Origin: an uncultured Myxococcales bacterium
Lineage (GTDB): Bacteria; Myxococcota_A; UBA9042
Direction: 5' to 3'
NCBI GenBank assembly: GCA_903924465.1
Contig: CAIYBN010000008.1
Location: forward strand, 124,001 to 188,000
Length of the DNA: 64,000 bases
The translations under genes and the position numbers were made by a program. A model generated the notes under the pieces. That model was not told the DNA's origin, did not search any database, and worked only from the letters and a program-made list of their open reading frames with translations. Numbering within the stretch: position 1 is the stretch's first letter; each line of letters opens with the position of its first letter. Below are positions 9,431 to 16,217 of the stretch, one piece after another.

Positions 9431-10291
9431 GTGGTCAGCGTGTCCCAGTCGCGGACACAGCCAGTGCCGCATGTGATTCCCTATCAGGGCTCCAAGCGCC
9501 TGCTCGCTCCGGCGATCCTGGCGGTACTGCGTGAGCGGTTGGCGGGGCAGCCCGTGCGGCGGCTCTACGAGCCATTTGCCGGTTCGGCGGCGATGACGCT
9601 GGCGGCGGCCCACGCGCAACGCGCCGACCAACACGTTGTGGCGGATTCGTACGGACCGATCGTTCTGCTCTGGCGGCAGATCGTCGAGGCGCCGCAGCTT
9701 GTGGCGGAAGGCTATCGTCGGGTCTGGCAAGCGGGTGACTATGACGCGGTCCGGCAAGCGTTTCGGCGCGATCCGACGCCTGAAGATCTGCTCTACCTGC
9801 TGACCCGTTGCGTCAAAGCCGCCGTGCGGTTCAACCGGCGGGGGGAGTTCAATCAAGCGGCGGACAAGCGCCGGCGTGGAACGCACCCTGATCGCATGGC
9901 GGCGCTGATCGCGGCGGCCGCGGAGTTGCTGCGCGGACGCACGGAATTCAGGATCGGGGATGCCCTGGAGACGACTTGCGATGCCACAGCCGGAGACGTC
10001 GCCTACCTGGATCCGCCCTGGCACGGCACGACGGTCGGAAACGACAACCGTTACCACGCTGGCTACACCCGGGCGCAATTGCTGACGTTGATCGATGCCC
10101 TGCACAGTCGCGGTGTGCTCGTGTTGCTCAGCTATGACGGCAAGCGCGCAGGTCAAGATTTTGCGCAGATGCTGCCCGATTCACTTCGGCGCCTGGACTT
10201 GCCGGCCATGCGATCCGCGCAGGCCACGCTGCTGGGTCGGGCCGAGTGGACGACGGAATCGCTGTACGTGACGGATACCCTACGGCAGTGA
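9431..10291 (+). CDS. D12-class N6-adenine DNA methyltransferase (solitary)
   Basis: 286 residues. Motifs run in the order of alpha-group (Dam-like) adenine methylases: SAM-site PYQGSKRLL (about 17-25), motif I YEPFAGSAAM (46-55) and catalytic motif IV DPPW (194-197), where most family members have DPPY. It would methylate adenine N6 in a specific DNA target. No restriction endonuclease is recognisable next to it. The GTG start lies 3 nt after the lexA stop, so expression may follow the SOS response. Its 3' end overlaps the convergent gene by 12 bp. Target sequence and role (regulation, defence or mismatch repair) are unknown. Confidence 0.85.
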   Translation: MVSVSQSRTQPVPHVIPYQGSKRLLAPAILAVLRERLAGQPVRRLYEPFAGSAAMTLAAAHAQRADQHVVADSYGPIVLLWRQIVEAPQLVAEGYRRVWQAGDYDAVRQAFRRDPTPEDLLYLLTRCVKAAVRFNRRGEFNQAADKRRRGTHPDRMAALIAAAAELLRGRTEFRIGDALETTCDATAGDVAYLDPPWHGTTVGNDNRYHAGYTRAQLLTLIDALHSRGVLVLLSYDGKRAGQDFAQMLPDSLRRLDLPAMRSAQATLLGRAEWTTESLYVTDTLRQ

Positions 10292-11341
10292 ATCCAGGGC
10301 GCGCTGAAATGCCTGCATTTCGTCGCCGGGCCAATGCTGGACGTCGAGCACCAGCACAGGATTCGCGCCATCGCTGTGGGTCTCCACGTCCCGCACCGCG
10401 AAGACTTGCAGGTCGCCCTCCCGGGATCGGAACGTGATGCGCTGCGGCTCGGCCGGCATGTCCTCGCGTTCCACGTGTCGGGCATCCGCCTGCAGCCGCA
10501 CGTGGATGGCGTGCTTTTCCGTGTCCAGCGTCACCTGCTCGCGGTGCAAGTAGAACCCATCCAGGTCCAGCGCGGCCATGAACGGCTCCGTCACGGCGCG
10601 CGTGCGGTGACGGGCGGGCGGCTGGTCTGGCCCGGGGGCCATCGTCGGCAAGTCGTGGGGCGTGGCAAGCGCCACGAGATCGCGGGGATCTACGGGCAGT
10701 TCAGCCGGTTCATGGCCTGGGCGCCGCGCGACTGCGCCGCTCGTGATCGACGCCAGCGGCGCCATCCGACTCGTGCGCCGTTTGTTCGCGCGTGGCAGCA
10801 CGGCCTCGTCCGCTGACGCATGCTCCGCGTCCGTCATCGTCAGGGTCGGGCTGCGCACCAAGTCCACTGTCTCTTTGGCGAGTTTTGCCTGAGGCATCTC
10901 CACGGTCATGCGCCAGTCTTCGGTGTTTGTCCGCGGCGATTTCCGCTCGTCGAGCGAAAGCTGCGGCGCCTCCACAAGTCGCGTCAACGCCGTGCGGGAA
11001 CTGGGAGTCGGCTGCCGGTGCGCGCGCTCCCGGGACTTCACGTCATCGGCCATCGCGTCCAGCTGCAGCTGCCAAATCAGGAGCGCTGCGCTTTCCGCCT
11101 GCATTTGTGCAATCCGGCGATCTCGCAGGGCGGCCACGGCGGCGGCGATCTCCGACCGCTCGACGTTCAGGGACTCCAACCAATCATTGGGCGGCAACGG
11201 CGATCGGGCGGCTTCCGGCAGCCCGTGATCCAGCCACTGAATCCGCTCGGCCAACTCATCCGCGACTGTCCTGAGGTGCTGGCGCCGTATCTGCAGCTCA
11301 TGTTCCGTCAGGGCAATCTCGATTTCGTTGTGCAGTGCCAT
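10280..11341 (-). CDS. Hypothetical protein, helical N-terminus, disordered middle
   Basis: 353 residues, not recognised. Residues 1-125 are rich in Leu, Ala, Glu and Arg and look like coiled-coil helices. About 125-260 is Pro/Thr/Arg-rich and probably disordered. The last 90 residues (from AALDLDGFYLHREQ) have a beta-rich pattern with alternating hydrophobics and may be a small folded domain. There is no signal peptide or membrane segment. Its ATG shares one base with the TGA of the upstream TPR gene (TGATG), so the two are translationally coupled and may act together. Confidence 0.6.
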   Translation of the reverse strand: MALHNEIEIALTEHELQIRRQHLRTVADELAERIQWLDHGLPEAARSPLPPNDWLESLNVERSEIAAAVAALRDRRIAQMQAESAALLIWQLQLDAMADDVKSRERAHRQPTPSSRTALTRLVEAPQLSLDERKSPRTNTEDWRMTVEMPQAKLAKETVDLVRSPTLTMTDAEHASADEAVLPRANKRRTSRMAPLASITSGAVARRPGHEPAELPVDPRDLVALATPHDLPTMAPGPDQPPARHRTRAVTEPFMAALDLDGFYLHREQVTLDTEKHAIHVRLQADARHVEREDMPAEPQRITFRSREGDLQVFAVRDVETHSDGANPVLVLDVQHWPGDEMQAFQRALDSLP

Positions 11342-13224
11342 CAGGCGTTCCGTCGCATCTGGGTCACGCGTGCGCGGTACCCGGTCAATTCAGGCGCGCC
11401 GGGGTGGCGTTGATCCAGCGCGTCCAGCAACGCGACGGCGCTATCGTGGAAGCCACGTTCGATGAAGAAGTCGAGGGTGCCGAGATCACGACTCATGTCC
11501 CGCGGGGCCGCTGACACCTCAGCACCTGGCTGCCGCGAAAGTCGCGGACGCGGCAGGATTTGCGACCGCGGTTGGGCCGGAGCTACCGGATTGAACGCCG
11601 TTTCGGGCTCAACGGCGGAGGGGCCTTGCGACCGCGCAGTGACCGGCATCATCAAGTCGGGGGCGGGCTTTTCCGCCAAGCGGAGGCCGTGCCTTTCCAG
11701 GACTTCCACGCTGATGTGTTCCACCAAGGTGGGCTCCGCGGTCTCAAAGCCGGCCTCGTCGTCCCACTCCGCGCCGCTGGCTTCCAGATCGTCCAACTCC
11801 GACAGCGCCTCCAGGGCCTGCTGATGGGTTACGCGCATGGATTGCGAGACGCGCCGGTCCGGACTGATGTCGACCGGGTGCGGCGTCAGTTCAGGCGGCC
11901 GAGTGGCCATGGGCGCGGTCGCTGAGGGAGACGGAGCTGCCGCCGCCGGCCGCGGTTGTGCCACGGGCGTCGGCGGCGCGGACACGACCGGTCTGGCCAT
12001 CGGCGTCTGGGCCGCAGTCGGTGCATGGACGATCGCTGGAACGGGCTTCGACCCACCCGGCGCTTGCGGCGCCGTTTCCCGGACCAACGGCGTCGTCGGT
12101 ATGGGCGGCGGTTCAGGTTCCGGCAGCGGCGGCGCTTCCTGTAGCAGCGCGGTGGCCTTTTCTTCGGCCTGACGGGCGATTGCCGCCTGCAGGCGTTCCA
12201 GGTCCGCCTCTGGCAGCGCCATCGTCCCTGGCCGACTTCTGGCAACGGCTACGCCAGCGTCCCGCTCCGCAGCATCGGTATCCGTGGCAATGCTGCCGCT
12301 TGAGCCTGCCTGCAGTTCGATCACGGTGCCACCCTGCACGGAAGGCGCCATCACGCCCATATACGCTCGGGCGCGTTCGTCATCTGGAGCCAGCGAGTAC
12401 AACCGCTCCAGCGCTCGATTCGCTTCGTCTTTCAAGCCGTTGCGTTCAAACGTCCGAATCAGCTGGCGACAAATCACCGCAGCCTTTTCGCGCTGGCCCA
12501 GCTGTTCCAGCGATTCGATGATGAGTTCCAGCAATTCCGCGTCGTTGGGCACAGATTCGTAGCATTTCAGCAGCTTGCCCAGCGCCAACGATGGCCTTCC
12601 GGAGCGCACATAATGCAGCGCCAGGTCATGGGCCAGCGTCACGTCGTTTGGCGACAGTCCGTGGGCGCGCTCCGCGACCTTTTCCCAGTCCTCGACCGCA
12701 CCTTTGCGCAACAGCGTCGCCGCCAAGGTTCGCATCAGGCCGGCCGATTCGTGGTTGTGACCGGCCCGCGCCAGGTGTTCCGCCAGCTGCAGCTGACCCG
12801 CCAGATTGTCGGGATCCATTTCCAGCAGCCGGCCCAACACCTGCATCATGTCTGCGAATTGCCGCGACCGTTCGTAGATCTCAAATGCCGCCACGTATTC
12901 GCGGGCTGCGTCCTCCACCATCCGGAGTTGCTGCTGCACATCGCCCAGCGCGACGCGAATGTCCGCGGAATCGGGACGAAGTTTGGCCGCCTGCCGCAGC
13001 ACAGCCACCGCCTTGACCGGCGCGCCGCGCGTGGCGTAGGCCTCTGCGATGGACAACAGTTCCGCCACGGCCTCGGCGGTTTTGCCAGCCGCCTGCAGCT
13101 GTTCGACTTTCTTCAGTCGCTCGCGGACGTCCTGAACGGTACCCACCGCTTCGCCGCCCCGCGTGGCGTGCGCGGCCAGCGGGCGGTGAAAGCGATTGGG
13201 ATCGACTTGAACGGGCGCGGCCAC
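11341..13224 (-). CDS. Cytoplasmic TPR-repeat protein with Pro/Ala-rich linker
   Basis: 627 residues. The N-terminal half (about 28-290) is a run of tetratricopeptide-like helical hairpins, for example ALGDVQQQLRMVEDAAREYVAAFEIYERS. A low-complexity Pro/Ala/Thr region follows (about 345-440), then a short C-terminal helical hairpin (LDFFIERGFHDSAVALLDAL) resembling another TPR. Such proteins are scaffolds in deltaproteobacteria-like genomes, and no partner can be named. The GTG start at 13224 has CGGAG 7-11 nt upstream. The stop overlaps the start of the following gene. Confidence 0.75.
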   Translation of the reverse strand: MAAPVQVDPNRFHRPLAAHATRGGEAVGTVQDVRERLKKVEQLQAAGKTAEAVAELLSIAEAYATRGAPVKAVAVLRQAAKLRPDSADIRVALGDVQQQLRMVEDAAREYVAAFEIYERSRQFADMMQVLGRLLEMDPDNLAGQLQLAEHLARAGHNHESAGLMRTLAATLLRKGAVEDWEKVAERAHGLSPNDVTLAHDLALHYVRSGRPSLALGKLLKCYESVPNDAELLELIIESLEQLGQREKAAVICRQLIRTFERNGLKDEANRALERLYSLAPDDERARAYMGVMAPSVQGGTVIELQAGSSGSIATDTDAAERDAGVAVARSRPGTMALPEADLERLQAAIARQAEEKATALLQEAPPLPEPEPPPIPTTPLVRETAPQAPGGSKPVPAIVHAPTAAQTPMARPVVSAPPTPVAQPRPAAAAPSPSATAPMATRPPELTPHPVDISPDRRVSQSMRVTHQQALEALSELDDLEASGAEWDDEAGFETAEPTLVEHISVEVLERHGLRLAEKPAPDLMMPVTARSQGPSAVEPETAFNPVAPAQPRSQILPRPRLSRQPGAEVSAAPRDMSRDLGTLDFFIERGFHDSAVALLDALDQRHPGAPELTGYRARVTQMRRNA

Positions 13225-13278
13225 TTCAGCTCCGGCGAACGGCAGTTGGGCGCGACAAGCGACCCGTGACGAACAAAC

Positions 13279-13848
13279 TCAGCGACTGACGCGCTCCACA
13301 TAGCGGCCGTCGCGCGTGTCGATCTTCAGCACATCCACGTCGGTGATGTACAGCGGAACCTGCAGCTTGTAGCCGGTTTCCACGGTCACGCTCTTGGTCG
13401 CGCCTTGTGCCGTGTTGCCAGCGATCGCGGGCTCGCACTCGGTGATCTTGGCGATGATGAAGTTCGGCAGCTCGATGGCGATCGCCCGGCCGTTGTACAG
13501 CAGGATTTCGACCTTCAGGTTCTCCGTCAGGAAGTTCTTTGCGTCGCCGACAGCGGTGTCGGCAACCTCAAAGCTTTCAAACGAATCGGTGTTCATGAAG
13601 TGGTAGGCGCCGTCAAAATACAGGAACGACGCGTCGATTTCCTCGCATTCCGCCTGATCGACCTTGTCGCCTGAGCGAAAAGTCTTGTCGATCACATTGT
13701 TGGTCAGCAGGTTCTTGATGCGGGTGCGTACAAAAGCGGAGCCCTTGCCCGGCTTGACGTGCTGAAAATCGACGATCTCCCACGGCCCGCCGTCCATTTC
13801 GAATTTGAGGCCCTTCTTGAACTCTGAGGTATCGATCGTTGAAGCCAT
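13279..13848 (-). CDS. efp: Translation elongation factor P
   Basis: 189 residues, the normal EF-P length, relieving ribosome stalling at polyproline. The KOW-like N-domain carries the loop HVKPGKGSAF with the modifiable lysine at position 35 (Lys34 in Escherichia coli). The two OB domains that follow are well conserved (ELPNFIIAKITECEP, GATKSVTVETGYKLQVPLYI). The Lys-type tip suggests modification by EpmA/EpmB-like enzymes or none; such genes are not in the window. AGGAAAGAG precedes the ATG. Adjacent to aroQ, a common order. Confidence 0.97.
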   Translation of the reverse strand: MASTIDTSEFKKGLKFEMDGGPWEIVDFQHVKPGKGSAFVRTRIKNLLTNNVIDKTFRSGDKVDQAECEEIDASFLYFDGAYHFMNTDSFESFEVADTAVGDAKNFLTENLKVEILLYNGRAIAIELPNFIIAKITECEPAIAGNTAQGATKSVTVETGYKLQVPLYITDVDVLKIDTRDGRYVERVSR

Positions 13849-13900
13849 GTCTTGGTCTCTTTCCTAAGTCAAAATAATCAGTTGGGACGCGCAGGACGGT

Positions 13901-14347
13901 TCAAGCGTGTCGGTCGGTGCGCAGGTGTTCGATGAGCGCACGCAGCGCCCATTCATATCCCCGCGCCCCCAGTCCCTGGATGCGGCCCATCACCACATCA
14001 GCCAGCAAGGACTTGTGCCGAAACGCCTCGCGCGCTTCGGTATTGCTGAGATGCACTTCGATGGCCGGTTTAGCCACCGCGATCACGGCGTCGCGCAGGG
14101 CGACGCTGGTGTGAGTATAGCCCGCCGGATTGAGGATGTAAGCGTCTGTCGCTTTGCGCGTCTCATGAAGGTACTCGATGAGCGCGCCTTCGTGATTGCT
14201 CTGAAACGTATGGACATCGCAGGACAATTCCGCGCCAATTGCAACCAAACGCTTGTCGATTTCCGCCAACGTGACGCGGCCATACGTTTCGGGCTCGCGT
14301 TCTCCGAGCAAATTCAGGTTCGGGCCATGGAGCACGTCGATGCGCAT
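13901..14347 (-). CDS. aroQ: Type II 3-dehydroquinate dehydratase
   Basis: 148 residues, typical of the small dodecameric type II enzymes. It converts 3-dehydroquinate to 3-dehydroshikimate in the shikimate pathway. Diagnostic segments are LHGPNLNLLGEREPETYG (catalytic Tyr22), QSNHEGALIEYLH, LNPAGYTHTSVALRDA (active-site His) and EVHLSN. Followed by efp on the same strand. No clear ribosome-binding site is visible, but the N-terminus matches the family exactly. Confidence 0.96.
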   Translation of the reverse strand: MRIDVLHGPNLNLLGEREPETYGRVTLAEIDKRLVAIGAELSCDVHTFQSNHEGALIEYLHETRKATDAYILNPAGYTHTSVALRDAVIAVAKPAIEVHLSNTEAREAFRHKSLLADVVMGRIQGLGARGYEWALRALIEHLRTDRHA

Positions 14348-14392
14348 GGTGCGGGTTGTCGCCTGTCGCGGCCGATCGTGTCAACTGCTTGT

Positions 14393-15625
14393 TCAAGCTG
14401 TAGCTGCCATCCGCACCTCCTTCAGGTAGCGAAAGAAAGTGCCGCGTGGCAAGCCGGATTTCCGCCATGCCGCGCAGACCTGGGTCTCATCCGCGACCAG
14501 ATCGGCCACAGCGCGTCGCCGCTGCGCACGACGGTCCGCGCGACCTCCTTGCAGCAGTCGCAAGTGCGGCTCAGCGACTTGACCATCGGTCAGCACGGCC
14601 CTGAGGTCATCCAGCCGTGGTTGTTGAAAATAGCCACGCAATTGCAAGCGGTTCGCAACATTGCGCAGCTGTCGGACATTGCCTGGCCAGGGCTGAGCCT
14701 GCAGCAGAGGGGCGGCGCCCGGCGGCAGCTTCGCGTCGCCGAGAAAATGGCCGAACAGCGTCGCGATGTCCTCAGGCCGATCGCGCAGCGCGGGCAGACG
14801 CACCTGGGCGACGTCCAGACGATGCAGCAGATCGAGGCGAAACTTCTGGGCGCGGACCAGGGCGGCCAGATCGCGGTGGGTAGCGCAAACCACCCGCACA
14901 TCGACGTGGCGCACGCCGCCGCCCAGCACCTGAATCTCACCGACTTCCAGCACGCGCAGCAGCATGGCCTGCGCTTCGGTGGGCAGCTCGCCGATCTCGT
15001 CCAGAAATAACGTGCCACCATGCGCCCGCTCAAAAGCACCTTTGCGGTTCTCCGTCGCACCCGTATAGGCACCGCGCTGGGCACCGAACAATTCGGCCGC
15101 GACCATGTCACCGCACAGCGTTCCACAGTTGACCGCGAGCCATGGACCTTCGCGACGTGCCGACAGATCGTGCACGGCGCGCGCGGCCAGTTCCTTGCCC
15201 ACACCGGATTCACCGGTGATCAGGACCGGCCACGAAGTCGCCGCCGCCAGCGCGAGATCCTGCATCACGCGGACCATCGACGGCGCGCTGGAGCCGAGCC
15301 CGCCCACGCTGAGCCAGCCGCCGTGGCTTCGCAGGACCAGAATCGGCAGCTGCCCCAAACGCAGGATATCGCCCGATTGCACGCCGGTTGGCCGCGCGGT
15401 CAAAGGCTTGCCCGCGAGCGTCGTGAGCCCGTTCCCCGCCAGATCGAACACCTCCAAGCGTTGCCCGACGATCTGCAGCCGCAGATGCCGCAACGCAATG
15501 CCTGGCCGGGCAATCCGCAGATCGCAGCCGGGGCTGCTGCCCAGTTCAAGCCGCTGCTTCACTTCGACGCGCCGCCAGCCGCTTGGGCCAGGCACGCACA
15601 CATGCCACTTCACGTCTTCATTCAT
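14393..15625 (-). CDS. FHA-domain sigma54-dependent transcriptional activator
   Basis: 410 residues. The N-terminal 105 residues fit an FHA phosphopeptide-binding fold ([25 protein letters not shown]). Next comes an AAA+ sigma54-interaction domain: Walker A GESGVGKE (138-145), the sigma54 contact loop GAYTGA (185-190, Tyr replacing Phe), Walker B GGTLFLDE (203-210) and the [10 protein letters not shown] arginine-finger region. A short helix-turn-helix ends the protein. In place of a receiver domain, input would come from Ser/Thr phosphorylation through FHA, a myxobacterial style of control, and a Ser/Thr kinase gene lies at 30418-32430. GGAGGCGAGG immediately precedes the ATG at 15625. The gene upstream ends 36 nt away. 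Confidence 0.88.
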   Translation of the reverse strand: MNEDVKWHVCVPGPSGWRRVEVKQRLELGSSPGCDLRIARPGIALRHLRLQIVGQRLEVFDLAGNGLTTLAGKPLTARPTGVQSGDILRLGQLPILVLRSHGGWLSVGGLGSSAPSMVRVMQDLALAAATSWPVLITGESGVGKELAARAVHDLSARREGPWLAVNCGTLCGDMVAAELFGAQRGAYTGATENRKGAFERAHGGTLFLDEIGELPTEAQAMLLRVLEVGEIQVLGGGVRHVDVRVVCATHRDLAALVRAQKFRLDLLHRLDVAQVRLPALRDRPEDIATLFGHFLGDAKLPPGAAPLLQAQPWPGNVRQLRNVANRLQLRGYFQQPRLDDLRAVLTDGQVAEPHLRLLQGGRADRRAQRRRAVADLVADETQVCAAWRKSGLPRGTFFRYLKEVRMAATA

Positions 15626-15661
15626 CCTCGCCTCCAGGTGTTGCGCACGCCGAACCACCCT

Positions 15662-16042
15662 CTACGCCGCCAGCAGGCTCTCCTGCGTGCACAGTTCCAG
15701 CATCAGCTCCCGTCGACCCTGGGCACCTGCTGGCACCCCGGGCAGAGCGTCGAGCAGGGCCAGACCGGCGCGGTGCTCGCCGGTTGCCGCCAGGCCAATC
15801 GCCACGTTGAAGAGCCAGAACGCCAGCTCTTCCCGGCGTTCGTGCGCGGCCTGACGCCAGGCCATCGGAGTCAGCCGCGCCAATTCCTGCAGCGCACCCA
15901 GGCGCACCAACTCCTCGCCCACGCGATCGCGCGACCGGCTCGCCAGCCGCGCGATGGAGACGGTCTGCGCCACCGCATCCCGCACCAGCTGCAGCCGCCG
16001 CATTTCTGGATTGCCAAGCCCGATCCTGCCGTCAAAACCCAT
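15662..16042 (-). CDS. Small hypothetical protein upstream of the FHA-sigma54 regulator
   Basis: 126 residues, Leu/Ala/Arg-rich and predicted all-helical, with no signal peptide or recognised domain. A strong ribosome-binding site (GGGAGG) lies 6 nt before the ATG at 16042, which supports it as a real gene. It precedes the FHA-sigma54 activator by 36 nt and is probably cotranscribed with it. The helical-hairpin pattern (about 55-115) could be a TPR-like fold. Upstream, 62 nt before the start, is one copy of an intergenic sequence also found before the gene at 57051-57896. Confidence 0.6.
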   Translation of the reverse strand: MGFDGRIGLGNPEMRRLQLVRDAVAQTVSIARLASRSRDRVGEELVRLGALQELARLTPMAWRQAAHERREELAFWLFNVAIGLAATGEHRAGLALLDALPGVPAGAQGRRELMLELCTQESLLAA

Positions 16043-16091
16043 CCGTTCCTCCCGATGTCCGCGCCCATCCGTTTGCGCAGTCCAAGCACGT

Positions 16092-16133
16092 GTTCGGGCC
16101 CTGGCGAATTTTGCCGCGGGCGTTTTGGCAGTT
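16092..16133. repeat. Copy A of a dispersed intergenic element
   Basis: GTTCGG at 16092-16097 is followed by a 30-nt block at 16104-16133 whose core ATTTTGCCGCGG is identical to the block at 57953-57981. Over 30 aligned columns, 25 are identical with one single-base gap. Both copies lie in divergent gene gaps and about 60 bp from the start codon of the leftward gene. Confidence 0.5.
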
Positions 16134-16166
16134 TTCTTGCGGGTGTGCGTTTTTGTGGCAATCGGC

Positions 16167-16172
16167 TAGACT
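16167..16172 (+). promoter_or_regulatory. Possible -10 element (TAGACT) before the O-antigen-ligase-like gene
   Basis: TAGACT lies 46 nt before the GTG start, and the same hexamer precedes the giant EGF gene. No good -35 is present at 17 nt. It is part of a set of TAnnnT elements found in several intergenic gaps of this window. Confidence 0.25.
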
Positions 16173-16217
16173 CCGCGCGCTTTTGCCCGCCCTTGGTGAC
16201 AGCTCAGGAGACTTTTC

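Noticed and set aside
10280-11341. Neighbour of the adenine methylase as its cognate restriction endonuclease
   Set aside because: No PD-(D/E)xK, HNH or other nuclease motif is visible, and it is coupled to the TPR gene on the opposite strand.
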